Origin: Mangrovicoccus sp. HB161399
Lineage (GTDB): Bacteria; Pseudomonadota; Alphaproteobacteria; Rhodobacterales; Rhodobacteraceae
Direction of reading: 5' to 3'
Length of the DNA stretch: 64,000 bases
Assembly: GCF_013184745.1 (NCBI RefSeq)
Contig: NZ_JAATVU010000015.1
Coordinates: 56,137 to 120,136 of the forward strand
The notes beneath the pieces are model-generated. The model searched no databases. It saw only the letters and a list, made by a program, of their open reading frames with translations, and was not told the DNA's origin. Made by a program: the position numbers and the translations under genes. Of the stretch, positions 12,181-20,927 are shown in pieces; position 1 is the first letter of the stretch; each line of letters begins with the position of its first letter.

Positions 12181-12990
12181 TCAGCCCTTGCGCCGCACCA
12201 TGCCGCGTGCCGGGTCGTAGCCCCAGACGGCCGCCGCGCCGAACACCGCGAAGGCCAGCAGCGACCAGCCGAGCGACGCCCAGTTGATCTGGCCGTAGAG
12301 CGCGAAGCGGATCAGTTCCACCCCGTGGCTGAACGGGTTCACTGCACAGATGTCCCTGAGAAGGCGGGAACTTTCCGCCATGCGCCAGAGCGGATAGAGC
12401 GCGGTCGACAGGAAGAAGCAGGGGAAGATGACGAAGTTCATCACGCCCGCGAAATTCTCCAGCTGCTTCACCGTGGAGCTCAGCGCCAGCCCCAGAGCGC
12501 CCAGCATCAACCCGGTGATCACGAGCGCTGGCAGCACAAGGATGTAGCCGTACCAGGGCATGGCGATGCCGAACCCGGCTGCCACGGCGAGGAAGGCATA
12601 GGCCTGGATCACCGAGATCGCCGTGCCCGCCACCAGCTTCGCGAAAAGCAGCCACCAGCGCGGCAGCGGCGCGGTCAGCAGCAGCCGCATCGAGCCCATC
12701 TCGCGGTCATAGACGAGGCTCAGCGACGACTGCATCCCGTTGAACAGCAGGATCATCCCGCAGAGCCCGGGGACGATATAGGTCTCGTAGGTGATGTAGG
12801 TCTCGTAGGGCGGGATGATCGACAGGCCGAGCGCGGCGCGGAAGCCGGCGGCGAAGACCAGAAGCCAGACGAGCGGGCGGACGAGCGCGGACAGGAGCCG
12901 CGCGCGCTGCTGCCAGAAACGGTAGGCCTCGCGCCGGACGATGGCGCCGAGCGCCGTGGCCCAGGCGCGGGCGGGTAGGGCATTGCTCAT
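12181..12990 (-). CDS. ABC-2 type permease of the PQQ-alcohol-dehydrogenase-associated exporter
   Basis: A 269-residue integral membrane protein of the ABC-2 permease family with about six hydrophobic segments, the first near residues 35-55 (LVRPLVWLLVFAAGF). It forms the channel of an ABC transporter with the ATPase encoded directly upstream; the start overlaps the ATPase stop by 4 nt (ATGA). Permeases with this arrangement, next to a YVTN beta-propeller and an ABC-type binding protein, belong to a cluster repeatedly found with PQQ-dependent alcohol dehydrogenases. The transported substrate is not established. Confidence 0.82.
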   Translation of the reverse strand: MSNALPARAWATALGAIVRREAYRFWQQRARLLSALVRPLVWLLVFAAGFRAALGLSIIPPYETYITYETYIVPGLCGMILLFNGMQSSLSLVYDREMGSMRLLLTAPLPRWWLLFAKLVAGTAISVIQAYAFLAVAAGFGIAMPWYGYILVLPALVITGLMLGALGLALSSTVKQLENFAGVMNFVIFPCFFLSTALYPLWRMAESSRLLRDICAVNPFSHGVELIRFALYGQINWASLGWSLLAFAVFGAAAVWGYDPARGMVRRKG

Positions 12991-13706
12991 GCGGCGCGTT
13001 CTCCCGTGAGGGCGAGGAAGGTCTCCTGCAGGCCGCGGTCCCCGGCGATCTCGCCCGCGATGCCGTCGGCCAGGATGCGGCCCTGGTGCAGGATCACCAG
13101 CCGGTCGCCCTGCAGGACCTCGTCGGTCAGGTGGGTCGCCCAGAGCACGGTCAGGTTCCGCGTCGCCGCCAGGTCGTGCACATGCGCCACCAGCGCGGCG
13201 CGGGAGGCGGCGTCGAGCCCGACGGTCGGCTCGTCGAGCAGCAGCACCGCCGGATCGTGCAGCAGCGCCCGGGCCAGTTCGAGCCGCCGCCGGTGGCCGC
13301 CGTTCAGGTCGCGGGCGCGCTGGCCGGCCCGGTCGGCGATGTCGAGCCGGTCCATCGCGTCCTCGCAGCGGCGCGTGGCCTCGGCCCCGGATGTGCCCTG
13401 CAAAGCCGCGAAATAGCGCAGGTTCTGCATCACGGTCAGGTCCAGATCCAGGGTCTGGCTCTGGAACACGACCCCCATCCGGGCGAGTGCCTGGCGCGGC
13501 GTGCGACCCATGTCATGGCCCGCGATCTCGATCCGCCCGCCGCGCGTGGTATAGAGCCGCGTCAGCAGGTTGAAGAGCGTCGATTTCCCGGCGCCGTTCG
13601 GGCCGAGCAGCGCGCAGAACTGCCCCGGCGCGACGGAGAAGCTGACATGGTCGAGCGCGGTCTTCGTCCCGAAGGCATAGGTCAGGTCGGTGACGGCAAG
13701 GCTCAT
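12987..13706 (-). CDS. ABC transporter ATP-binding protein, PQQ-alcohol-dehydrogenase-associated
   Basis: A 239-residue ABC ATPase. Walker A is GPNGAGKST (residues 36-44), Walker B is AVLLLDEPTVGLD, and the switch histidine is in WATHLTDE. The signature motif reads LNGGHRRR rather than the canonical LSGGQ, a variant that is characteristic of this PQQ-linked exporter family and so supports the assignment. The ATG at 13706 is preferred over an upstream in-frame start at 13745 because the family begins with a MSLAVTDLTYAFG-like segment. It pairs with the ABC-2 permease encoded next (4-nt overlap). Confidence 0.87.
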   Translation of the reverse strand: MSLAVTDLTYAFGTKTALDHVSFSVAPGQFCALLGPNGAGKSTLFNLLTRLYTTRGGRIEIAGHDMGRTPRQALARMGVVFQSQTLDLDLTVMQNLRYFAALQGTSGAEATRRCEDAMDRLDIADRAGQRARDLNGGHRRRLELARALLHDPAVLLLDEPTVGLDAASRAALVAHVHDLAATRNLTVLWATHLTDEVLQGDRLVILHQGRILADGIAGEIAGDRGLQETFLALTGERAA

Positions 13707-13782
13707 GCGGCCCCGCCCCGGTGATGTCTCATGCGCTCCTCCCAAAGCTCCCGGGCCACTGTCGCCGCGGCGCAGGGGGAGT

Positions 13783-14751
13783 TCAAGAGGCGCCGGGCCG
13801 CATCGCCGCGCCCCAGGGGAAGCGGCCGACCTTGATCGACTTCAGCGGCTTGCGCGAGGCCACGTCGATCACCGTCACGTCGCCGGAAATGCCGTTGGTG
13901 GTGAAAAGCTGGCTGTGATCCGGCGAGAACGCCATGTGCCAGACCCGGCGCCCGGTCAGGATGTACTCCTCGACCTCGTAGGTCTCGGCATTGATCACGG
14001 CGACATGGTTGGCGGGCCCCAGCGCAACGAAGGCGGTCTTGCCGTCGGGGGTGAATTCGAAGCCGACGGGCTGGATGCGGTCGGGATGCACGCCCTGGAT
14101 CGCGAAGGTGATCCTGGCGCGCTCCTCCTTCGATTCGGTGCCGAAGACGGTGACCGTGCCGCCGATCTCGGAACTGACCCACAGTTCCGTGTCGTCCTTG
14201 ACGAATTCGGCGTGGCGCGGGCGCGAATCGACCAGCGTGTTGGCGATGATCTTGTGCGTCGCGGCGTCGATCCAATGCGCCATGTTGGTGGTCTCCGAGG
14301 TGGTGACGACGATCGTCCCCGCCTTGTTGACCGCCATGCCCTCGGGCTCGATGCCGACATTGATCTGGGCGATGACGGTGCGGCTGTCGACATCCACGAC
14401 GGTCGTCACCGCGTCGTCCTCGTTGGCGATCCACAGGTGGCGGTCGTCGGGATGCAGGATGAACTGCTCGGGGTCCTCGCCCGAGGGCAGGTCATGCAGG
14501 ATCTTGCCGGTATCGGGATCCATCACCTGCACCGAGTCGCTGTCGGAGGCGCAGATATAGACCCTGGAATAGTCGTGGCTGAAGGTGATGCCGCGCGGCC
14601 GCTCGCCGGTGGGGATGGTGCGGGTCACCTCCATGCTGTCGATGTCGATCACGCTGATCGTGTCGTCCTTCTCGTTGGTCACCCAGATCTCGCCGCCGGC
14701 GAAGGCGGGCAGGGCGAGGATCAGGCACAGGGCGGTCAGGCAGCGGGTCAT
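13783..14751 (-). CDS. Periplasmic YVTN beta-propeller protein, PQQ-system associated
   Basis: A 322-residue exported protein with a clear signal peptide (MTRCLTALCLILALPAFA). The mature part is a series of about 40-residue blades of the YVTN/quinoprotein-like type: GEIWVTNEKDDTISVID, DRHLWIANEDDAVTTVVD and DGKTAFVALGPANHVAVIN are examples. Such propellers accompany the ABC exporter of PQQ-dependent alcohol oxidation systems; the molecular role is unknown. It lies between the ATPase and the binding protein, all in the same direction, with gaps of 76 and 53 nt, consistent with one operon. Confidence 0.85.
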   Translation of the reverse strand: MTRCLTALCLILALPAFAGGEIWVTNEKDDTISVIDIDSMEVTRTIPTGERPRGITFSHDYSRVYICASDSDSVQVMDPDTGKILHDLPSGEDPEQFILHPDDRHLWIANEDDAVTTVVDVDSRTVIAQINVGIEPEGMAVNKAGTIVVTTSETTNMAHWIDAATHKIIANTLVDSRPRHAEFVKDDTELWVSSEIGGTVTVFGTESKEERARITFAIQGVHPDRIQPVGFEFTPDGKTAFVALGPANHVAVINAETYEVEEYILTGRRVWHMAFSPDHSQLFTTNGISGDVTVIDVASRKPLKSIKVGRFPWGAAMRPGAS

Positions 14752-14804
14752 GGCGCGGTCCTTGGTATCGGGGGCGGCGTGGCGGCGGCGCGGCCTGCCC
14801 GGTG

Positions 14805-15962
14805 TCAGTCGAATTGGGTGCAGGCGCTGTCGGGCCGGTCGAGCCCCAGCGTGTCGAGCTCGTTGCCCTGGTGCAGGAAGCCCTCCATCGGCGCGACCGC
14901 GACGACGGCCTGGTCGGTGACCAGCGGGATCGGCTGGCGCAGCTGGCCATTCCAGGGACGGAAGGAGAGCGGGCTTCCCTTGAAGCCCGCCAGCTCGAAA
15001 TCGTCGCCCAGCATGTAGGCGCGCAGCTCGGCCGGATCGGCCGAGCCGGTCCGCGTCACCGCCTCGCCGAGCGCGCGGAAGGCGGCCCAGGCGGCGTAGT
15101 CCCGGTCCTGCATCGGCCGCCCGGCGAGCTCCTCGAAGCGGGACTGCAGCTGCGCCGCGCCCCATTGCTCGACCACGCGCGACCACGCGGCCGGCATCAT
15201 CCCGGCGGAGCCCGCGACGGGACGCGGCAGCCAGGTGTTGTAGGCGATATAGCGGGCGAAATCATGGGCTTCGTCGGCGATCAGCAGCACGTCGTGGTCG
15301 CGGAAGCCCTGGGTGAAGAGCGGCACTTCCTGGGACGCGTTGCGGCGCATGTCCGCCGCCTCGTCCCAGACCGCCTCGCCGCGGGCGCGCAGCCGGAACT
15401 TGGCGGCCGACGCCTTCATCGCCTCGGCCCAGGCATGGTCAGCGTCGCGCGGTCCGGTGATCAGCGCCAGATCGGTCCAGCGCTTCGAGGCAAGCCCCTG
15501 CATCAGCGCATCGGCCAGCATGGCGCGCGAGGGCAGGGTGTGCAGCAGGTTCGCCCGGCAGTCGCCGGAACGCAGCGCGGTCTCCGGCGCCGCCGCGTTG
15601 AAGATCAGCGCGCCCTGCGCCTCCGGCAGGTCGGCAATGGCCAGAAGGTCGGCGGCAGGCGCGTCGACGATCAGGAAGGGCGATTGCGCCAGCGCGTCTC
15701 GCGCCACGGCGAGAATGTCGCCGCCCTCGGGCACGTCTGATTCGGAGAGGCCGTAGGAATGTCCGAGGAACTGCCCGGTGGTGCGGTTATCGCGCAGCCC
15801 CAGCTCCGCGCCCGCACGGCCCAGATCCTCCGGAACCGGGTCGAGGTTGGACAGCACGGGCGGCGGCGGCACCACGCGGTGCAGCCAGGTCACGCCCAGC
15901 TCCAGCGCGGGCGCGCTGCCCGCCCAGAGGCCGAGCAGCAGGGATGCGATGGCAAGCCTCAT
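14805..15962 (-). CDS. ABC-type substrate-binding protein, PQQ-alcohol-dehydrogenase system
   Basis: A 385-residue periplasmic protein with a signal peptide (MRLAIASLLLGLWAGSAPA) and a branched-chain-amino-acid-type binding fold that looks divergent. It appears first in the minus-strand operon with the beta-propeller, ATPase and permease. The ATG at 15962 has a strong GGAGGAG four nt upstream; an upstream TTG at 15977 is less likely. Because the membrane partners look like exporters, this protein may not be a classical uptake receptor; that is inference. It is divergent from pedF, with a 189-nt intergenic region expected to hold promoters for both directions. Confidence 0.83.
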   Translation of the reverse strand: MRLAIASLLLGLWAGSAPALELGVTWLHRVVPPPPVLSNLDPVPEDLGRAGAELGLRDNRTTGQFLGHSYGLSESDVPEGGDILAVARDALAQSPFLIVDAPAADLLAIADLPEAQGALIFNAAAPETALRSGDCRANLLHTLPSRAMLADALMQGLASKRWTDLALITGPRDADHAWAEAMKASAAKFRLRARGEAVWDEAADMRRNASQEVPLFTQGFRDHDVLLIADEAHDFARYIAYNTWLPRPVAGSAGMMPAAWSRVVEQWGAAQLQSRFEELAGRPMQDRDYAAWAAFRALGEAVTRTGSADPAELRAYMLGDDFELAGFKGSPLSFRPWNGQLRQPIPLVTDQAVVAVAPMEGFLHQGNELDTLGLDRPDSACTQFD

Positions 15963-16151
15963 GGTCTCCTCCCTCAAGGCCTCCAGAGCCTACGGGCGCC
16001 CCCGGCGGGCCGGTATTGGACCATGGTCGGAGCGCCGGGGAGGGCGTTAGCGCCGGTGCTTCGCCAAAGGTCGAATGGTGGCGTCCGGCGGTGGCAGCTA
16101 GCTTTCCGGTCAGCGAACGAACAAGAACGCCCTTGTGGAGGAGACCCCCGG

Positions 16152-16829
16152 ATGCTGTTCCGACTGACCGCGCTGAGCGCGACGATTCTTGCTGCCACCA
16201 CCTCTCTGGTCCTGGCCCATGGCGACGTGGCCCCGCAGCCGGTGAACACCGACGCGCTGCCGGATCTGGAGGACCCGGAGGAGTGGATGACCGAGAACCC
16301 GTATCGCGGCATGGGTGACGAGGTCTACCAGAAGGCGATCGAGATCGGCTCCTCGGGCTTCAACCAGAACTGCGCGCGCTGCCACGGGCTGGAGGCGATC
16401 TCCGGCGGCCTGGCGCCCGACCTGCGCTTCCTCGAGGCGGAGGAATACGGCGACGAGTGGTTCGTGGAACGGTTCCGCCACGGCTACACCCAGAACGGCA
16501 CCACCAAGATGCCGGCCTTCGGCGAGCTTCTCGGCCAGAAGGCAGCCTGGGCGATCCGCACCTATATCGAGACCCGGCCCGACGACGCGCAGGTCACCGA
16601 GGCGACGCCCGCGCTGATGGAGCTGAAGGGCGAGCTGGAGGGCGGCTCGGCCGACATCCCGGTGGTGCAGGCCAAGCTTTCCGACATTGCCGGGCAGATC
16701 GAGACGCTGTCGGGCGCCGAGCTGTCCGACAGCGTGGCGCGCCGGGCGGCAATGTCGCTGGAGATGCATCCGGATGACACCCACAAGGCGGTCGAGATCC
16801 TGAAGGTCGGCCTCTCGGCCGCGCATTAG
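16152..16829 (+). CDS. pedF: Cytochrome c-550 PedF
   Basis: A 225-residue secreted monohaem cytochrome c with a signal peptide (residues 1-22) and one CARCH haem site (C74, C77, H78); the likely axial methionine is in TKMPAFGE near residue 118. PedF-type cytochromes accept electrons from PQQ-dependent alcohol dehydrogenases in the periplasm. The ribosome site GGAGGAG is close upstream. It is followed 23 nt later by a quinoprotein-associated binding protein gene, so electron acceptor and accessory protein share an operon. The dehydrogenase itself is not in this window. Confidence 0.88.
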   Translation: MLFRLTALSATILAATTSLVLAHGDVAPQPVNTDALPDLEDPEEWMTENPYRGMGDEVYQKAIEIGSSGFNQNCARCHGLEAISGGLAPDLRFLEAEEYGDEWFVERFRHGYTQNGTTKMPAFGELLGQKAAWAIRTYIETRPDDAQVTEATPALMELKGELEGGSADIPVVQAKLSDIAGQIETLSGAELSDSVARRAAMSLEMHPDDTHKAVEILKVGLSAAH

Positions 16830-16852
16830 GACTGGCCATGGGGAGGAGAGAC

Positions 16853-17752
16853 ATGCTGCGCCGCGCCTGCCTGGGCGCGGTGCTTGCCGGGGCGGCGGTC
16901 GCGATGGCGGCTGCCGCCCAGAGCCGTTGCGCGGATTATGTCCCGCAGCCGAAGCCGCAGAATGCGAGCCGCGACATCGTCGGCCAGGATCTGGACGCGA
17001 TCCTCGAGCAGGGCTTCATCGAATTCGCTGCCTTCGACGATTTTGCGCCCTGGTCCTTCGGGGAGAAGGGCGAGATCAAGGGCGTCGACATCGAGATCGG
17101 CAAGCTGATCGCCGCCGATCTGGGAGTGGAGCCGCGGTTCCGCCTGGTCGAGGCGGGCGAGAATCTGGAGGCGGATCTGAGGAACTGGCTCTGGAAGGGG
17201 CCGGTGACGGGCGGCAAGGTGGCGAATGTGATGCTGCATGTGCCGGTCAACCGCGATTTCACCTGCCGGGTGGAGCAGGTGGTCTTCACCGGCCAGGCCT
17301 ACCGCCAGCAGATCGCCATCGCCTATTCCGAGACGGCCTATCCCGGCGAGGTGCCGGGCACGGCCTATTTCCGCTACGATCCGGTGGGCGTGGAGAATGA
17401 CACGATCGCGGATTTCTACCTGTCGTCGCTGGCAGGCGGGCAGCTGCTGGACCAGATCCACCGCTATCCGTCGACGCTCGACGCGGTGGCGGCGATCGGC
17501 ACCGGCGAGGTGAAGGCGGCGATGGGGCCGATGGCGGAGCTGGAATATGCCCGTCCCGCGGTGGTCAAGGTGGTGTCGCCGCCGCTGCCCGGCTTCGGCG
17601 CGGGGCGCTGGACCGTGGGGGTCGGCGTGCATTTCGCCTACCGTCCGCTGGCCTATGCGGTCGATGACGCGATCTCGGCAGCGCTGGAGGACGGGCGCAT
17701 CCAGGCGATCTTCGCCGGTTACGGCCTGACCTGGATGGAACCCGAAAGGTGA
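16853..17752 (+). CDS. Quinoprotein dehydrogenase-associated substrate-binding protein (MxaJ/XoxJ-like)
   Basis: A 299-residue exported protein (signal peptide roughly residues 1-23, LGAVLAGAAVAMAAAAQ core) with a family-3 solute-binding fold, similar to the MxaJ/XoxJ proteins that assist activation of PQQ-containing methanol or alcohol dehydrogenases. The ATG at 16853 is chosen because GGAGGAG lies 5 nt upstream; an in-frame ATG at 16838 lies before that site. It follows pedF with a 23-nt gap. Family and context both point to a role in periplasmic quinoprotein assembly rather than solute uptake, but no partner permease or dehydrogenase is present here. Confidence 0.8.
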   Translation: MLRRACLGAVLAGAAVAMAAAAQSRCADYVPQPKPQNASRDIVGQDLDAILEQGFIEFAAFDDFAPWSFGEKGEIKGVDIEIGKLIAADLGVEPRFRLVEAGENLEADLRNWLWKGPVTGGKVANVMLHVPVNRDFTCRVEQVVFTGQAYRQQIAIAYSETAYPGEVPGTAYFRYDPVGVENDTIADFYLSSLAGGQLLDQIHRYPSTLDAVAAIGTGEVKAAMGPMAELEYARPAVVKVVSPPLPGFGAGRWTVGVGVHFAYRPLAYAVDDAISAALEDGRIQAIFAGYGLTWMEPER

Positions 17753-17796
17753 TCCAGCGGACGCGCGCGCCTTGCGGCGCCCGCGGCACGACGCTG

Positions 17797-17818
17797 GCGC
17801 CTCCCGTCCGGGAGGCGC
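17797..17818 (+). terminator. Strong hairpin after the cytochrome/binding-protein operon
   Basis: A perfect 10-bp inverted repeat (GCGCCTCCCG / CGGGAGGCGC) separated by 2 nt, 44 nt after the stop of the plus-strand operon. There is no T run, which is common for terminators in GC-rich alphaproteobacteria, so termination is an inference. Confidence 0.45.
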
Positions 17819-17881
17819 GTCCGCCCTTGGCAGCGGCCGCCGCCGGGCGGGCGGCCGGGGGCCCGGGGCCTGGGAGAGGGG

Positions 17882-17909
17882 CCGGGGAGAGGGCTGGCCC
17901 TCGCCCCGG
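17882..17909 (-). terminator. Hairpin after apbE
   Basis: A 13-bp stem with one mismatch (arms 17882-17894 and 17897-17909, TG loop) lying 5 nt beyond the apbE stop codon on the minus strand. It probably terminates the NosR-like/apbE transcript. No T run is seen. Confidence 0.4.
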
Positions 17910-17914
17910 AGGCA

Positions 17915-18784
17915 TCAGCCGGACAGCGTTTCGAGGTCGCCTCCGGGGCTGACCAGCGTGACACGGCGCAGCTCCGGCAGCCCGTCGAAGACCGCCGCGA
18001 TTTCCGCGCGGTCCATCATGCAGAATGCGGTCGATAGCCCGTCGGCCAGCGTGGCGGTCTCCGCTTCGACGCTGACGGTCGACCAGCGTGCCGCAGCCTG
18101 CGGATTGCCCGGATCGAGAATATGCGTCCGGCCGTCCGCCGTCCGCATCGCGCCGGGCGAAGACGTGGCGACCGCGCCGTTCCGGATGGTCCGGTAGCCC
18201 AGCAGTCCCTGTTCCGGATCCGCCACTCCCAGCGTCCAGGGGCCGCCGCTTGCCCGGAACTCTCCGAGGTCGACCAGCGTGTCGGCGAAGCCGTGTCCTG
18301 CCAGAAGCGCGCTGATCCGGTCGGCGGCATGGCCCTGGGCAATGCCGTTCAAGGTCAGGCTCTGGCCCGGGGCGAGGACGATGCCGTTTCCTGCCAGCAG
18401 GGCGCGTTCCCAGCCCACCGGGCCGGGCGGGGAGGTCCAGAGCGACTGGATGCTCGGATCGAAACGGCCGCCGGTCAGGCGGTGGATCCGGCCGCAGGCG
18501 CCGAGCAGCTCGGCCATCCAGGGATGCAGGTCCTCCAGCCGTCCTGCGGCGTTGAGCCGGGAAAGATCCGATCCTGGATCGTAGAGGCTGAACCGGGCTT
18601 CGAGCGCACGGATCATCGCCTGCATCTCGCGCAGCGCCGCATCCGCCTGTCCCGGCCGGCCGCGCAGCGTGACCGCGACATCGGCGCCGAAGGCGCGGCC
18701 CCGCCAGCTGGCGGCATGGCCTGCCCCGGGAAAGGCAGCGGCGGCGGCCGCAATGGCGAGGAGGCGGCGGCGGGTCAGGGTCAT
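17915..18784 (-). CDS. apbE: FAD:protein FMN transferase
   Basis: A 289-residue ApbE-family enzyme that attaches FMN covalently to a threonine of target proteins, using FAD as donor. It starts with a twin-arginine-like leader (MTLTRRRLLAIAAAAAAFPG), as expected for a periplasmic flavin transferase. Recognisable segments are GGRFDPSI, LNGIAQGHAADRI, LVDLGEFRASGG and the C-terminal TSSPGAM...THILDPGN region. Its start overlaps the stop of the upstream NosR-like gene by 4 nt (ATGA). That protein contains a flavinylation motif, so it is the probable substrate. The start at 18784 is preferred over an upstream extension inside the neighbouring gene. Confidence 0.9.
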   Translation of the reverse strand: MTLTRRRLLAIAAAAAAFPGAGHAASWRGRAFGADVAVTLRGRPGQADAALREMQAMIRALEARFSLYDPGSDLSRLNAAGRLEDLHPWMAELLGACGRIHRLTGGRFDPSIQSLWTSPPGPVGWERALLAGNGIVLAPGQSLTLNGIAQGHAADRISALLAGHGFADTLVDLGEFRASGGPWTLGVADPEQGLLGYRTIRNGAVATSSPGAMRTADGRTHILDPGNPQAAARWSTVSVEAETATLADGLSTAFCMMDRAEIAAVFDGLPELRRVTLVSPGGDLETLSG

Positions 18785-20868
18785 TCGGCGGCCTCCAGGC
18801 CGCGGTCCCGGCGCTTGGCAGCGAGGACCAGCGGCACGCACTGGCGCGGGTCGTCATGGATCGCCACGCAGTCGAGGCACTGGAAGCATTCGTCATAGGC
18901 GATCTTGCCCGAGCGCTCGATCGCGCCGTAGCGGCAGCGGACCTTGCAGAGCTGGCAGGGCGAACCGCAGTCCTCCCGCCGCGGAATCCAGCGGCGCAGG
19001 CGGAGCATGCCGCCGACCGCCATCAGCGCGCCCAGCGGGCAGACATAGCGGCAGAAGCCCTTGAAGGTGACCATGGCGAGAAGCAGCCAGAAGGCCGCAT
19101 AGGCGGCGTATTGCCAGTCGCGCAGGAAGAAGGTGGTGATCGCGGTCTTGAAGGGCTCGACCTCGGCCGCCTTGTCGATCTGCCCCGGTGCCAGCACGGC
19201 GGTGCCGAGAAGGAAGGCGAGCACCACGTATTTCAGCGCCTTGAGGCGGCGGTCCCAGGCCGGGGAGGGCTCGACCTGCGGCAGGTGCAGGAGGCGCCCC
19301 AGACGGTCGGCGAATTCCTGCAGCGCGCCGAAGGGGCAGAGCCAGCCGCAGAACAGCCCGCGGCCCCAGAGGAAGAGGCCCGCGATCGCCGCCGCCCAGA
19401 TCAGGAGCGAGAACGGGTCATAGGCGAGGAAGGCGAGGCTGCCGCCCTGCAGGGCGGCGGCAAGAACGGCGAGCGGGGTCACGATGGAGAGCTGGCCCTG
19501 GCCCCACCAGCCGACGAACCCGAGCATTGCGGCAATCACGCCCAGCCGGATCGCGCCGAAGCGGGGATGGGCGGCAAGGCGGCTCTGGCCGAAGCCGAGC
19601 ACCGGCAGCAGCAGCGCCAGCCCCAGGCCGAGCGCGATCAGGTCGCCCTGCCGGTTCTCGGCGGCGGCGCGCCACGGCGGCAGCGACCGCGGCGCCTCGG
19701 GCCGGGCGAAGAAGCGGGCCGGAGTGGCGTGTTCCAGCACGAGGTTGACGCTGCCGGTTGCGGGCTGGAACATGCCGTGCTCGCGCACCGCCTCGACGGT
19801 CAGGATCCAGGGCCGCGCCGGGTCGAAGCCGAGCCGCCGGTCGGTGCGCAGGATCATGGCCGTGGCGTCCGAAAGCTCCGCGGGCAGGCCGTCGTTCAGC
19901 GTCACGAAGAGATCCGCATCGCGGAGCGCGACCGGCAGTCCGTCCTGCTCTGCCGTCAGCCGGTCCGGCGCGGTGTTGCGGACGAAATCTTCGCTCACCA
20001 GCCCGTGCCGCCCGGCATCGATGACCAGGATCGGTTCGTCATCCGGCGAGATCGTGCGGAAATTCGCGAGCTCGCGCGCGGTGTCTTCGCCCAGAACGGC
20101 GCGGGCGATGGCGGGCGGGCCGAGATCGACCACGTAGAGATCGAGGAACATGCCCTCCGGCTCGGCCGCCGCTTCCGGATCGTCATGCGCCCAGATCGTG
20201 CCCGCGAACTGCCTGTCGATCGCGGCATTGGTCACCGCCAGCCGCCCTGCTATGCCCTCGGCGATCATGTCCTCCCAGTCCAGATCCTCGTCATGCGCCA
20301 TGTCCGGATGCGCGGGCGGCTCGGCGGCGATGCCCTTCATCTTCTCCTGCGCGACGGCCCGCGTCGCGGCGAGCAGGCTCTCATGCGCGATGCGGATGCT
20401 GGCGGTCGCCTTGGTGACGCCGTCGAGATAGGTCAGCGGCCCGTCCGCCTTGCCATAGGGGCTGCCCACCACCATCGGCGTGGCGATGGACAGGCCGCGA
20501 TACTGTTCGAAGAAGGCGTGGAACGGCGCTTCGCCGAGGCCCGAGACGAAGATCGGCTCGTTGTGGTGCAGGAGCGAGACGTCGAGGAAGCGGCCTTCGA
20601 GGTCGATCATGACGAGGATGTCGATCGGCACGCCGGAAAAGCCCGGCAGTGGCGCAAGCGGCTCGGTCTCGAAGACATAACCTGCCAGCGCGCCGCCGGA
20701 ATTCAGAAGTTCGTGGACGCCTTTGCCGCCGACCGGCTCGCCCAGCGAATAGGGAGGCATGATCCGGGCGGCGAGCTGTTCGGGGGAGAGCGGCTCGAAG
20801 GCGCGTGCGGGGCCTGCGAGGAGACAGGCCAGGCAGATGAGTAGCGCTATGGTTGCCCCCCGGATCAT
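18781..20868 (-). CDS. NosR/NirI-like membrane flavoprotein with 4Fe-4S ferredoxin motifs
   Basis: A 695-residue protein with a signal peptide (MIRGATIALLICLACLLAG), a periplasmic FMN-binding domain containing the flavinylation motif DGVTKATAS near residue 150, several membrane helices (about residues 395-590), two polyferredoxin-type cysteine motifs in membrane-proximal loops (FCGWLCPFGAL and FCRYVCPLGAL) and a C-terminal 2x[4Fe-4S] region (CGSPCQLCKVRC and ECFQCLDC). This architecture matches NosR/NirI proteins, which move electrons across the membrane. No nosZ or denitrification gene is nearby, so its electron acceptor here is unknown. An alternative start at 20904 would add 12 residues before the signal peptide; neither start has a strong ribosome site. 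Translationally coupled to apbE. Confidence 0.85.
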   Translation of the reverse strand: MIRGATIALLICLACLLAGPARAFEPLSPEQLAARIMPPYSLGEPVGGKGVHELLNSGGALAGYVFETEPLAPLPGFSGVPIDILVMIDLEGRFLDVSLLHHNEPIFVSGLGEAPFHAFFEQYRGLSIATPMVVGSPYGKADGPLTYLDGVTKATASIRIAHESLLAATRAVAQEKMKGIAAEPPAHPDMAHDEDLDWEDMIAEGIAGRLAVTNAAIDRQFAGTIWAHDDPEAAAEPEGMFLDLYVVDLGPPAIARAVLGEDTARELANFRTISPDDEPILVIDAGRHGLVSEDFVRNTAPDRLTAEQDGLPVALRDADLFVTLNDGLPAELSDATAMILRTDRRLGFDPARPWILTVEAVREHGMFQPATGSVNLVLEHATPARFFARPEAPRSLPPWRAAAENRQGDLIALGLGLALLLPVLGFGQSRLAAHPRFGAIRLGVIAAMLGFVGWWGQGQLSIVTPLAVLAAALQGGSLAFLAYDPFSLLIWAAAIAGLFLWGRGLFCGWLCPFGALQEFADRLGRLLHLPQVEPSPAWDRRLKALKYVVLAFLLGTAVLAPGQIDKAAEVEPFKTAITTFFLRDWQYAAYAAFWLLLAMVTFKGFCRYVCPLGALMAVGGMLRLRRWIPRREDCGSPCQLCKVRCRYGAIERSGKIAYDECFQCLDCVAIHDDPRQCVPLVLAAKRRDRGLEAAE

Positions 20869-20927
20869 GCCGACAGGCTGCACCGGAAGCGGCGGCAGGG
20901 CCATTCGACCAAGGTCGGTGCAGGGAA

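Noticed and set aside
18781..20868. Nitrous oxide reductase regulatory locus (nosR of a nos operon)
   Set aside because: No nosZ, nosD, nosF, nosY or nosL is present; the protein is only NosR-like.
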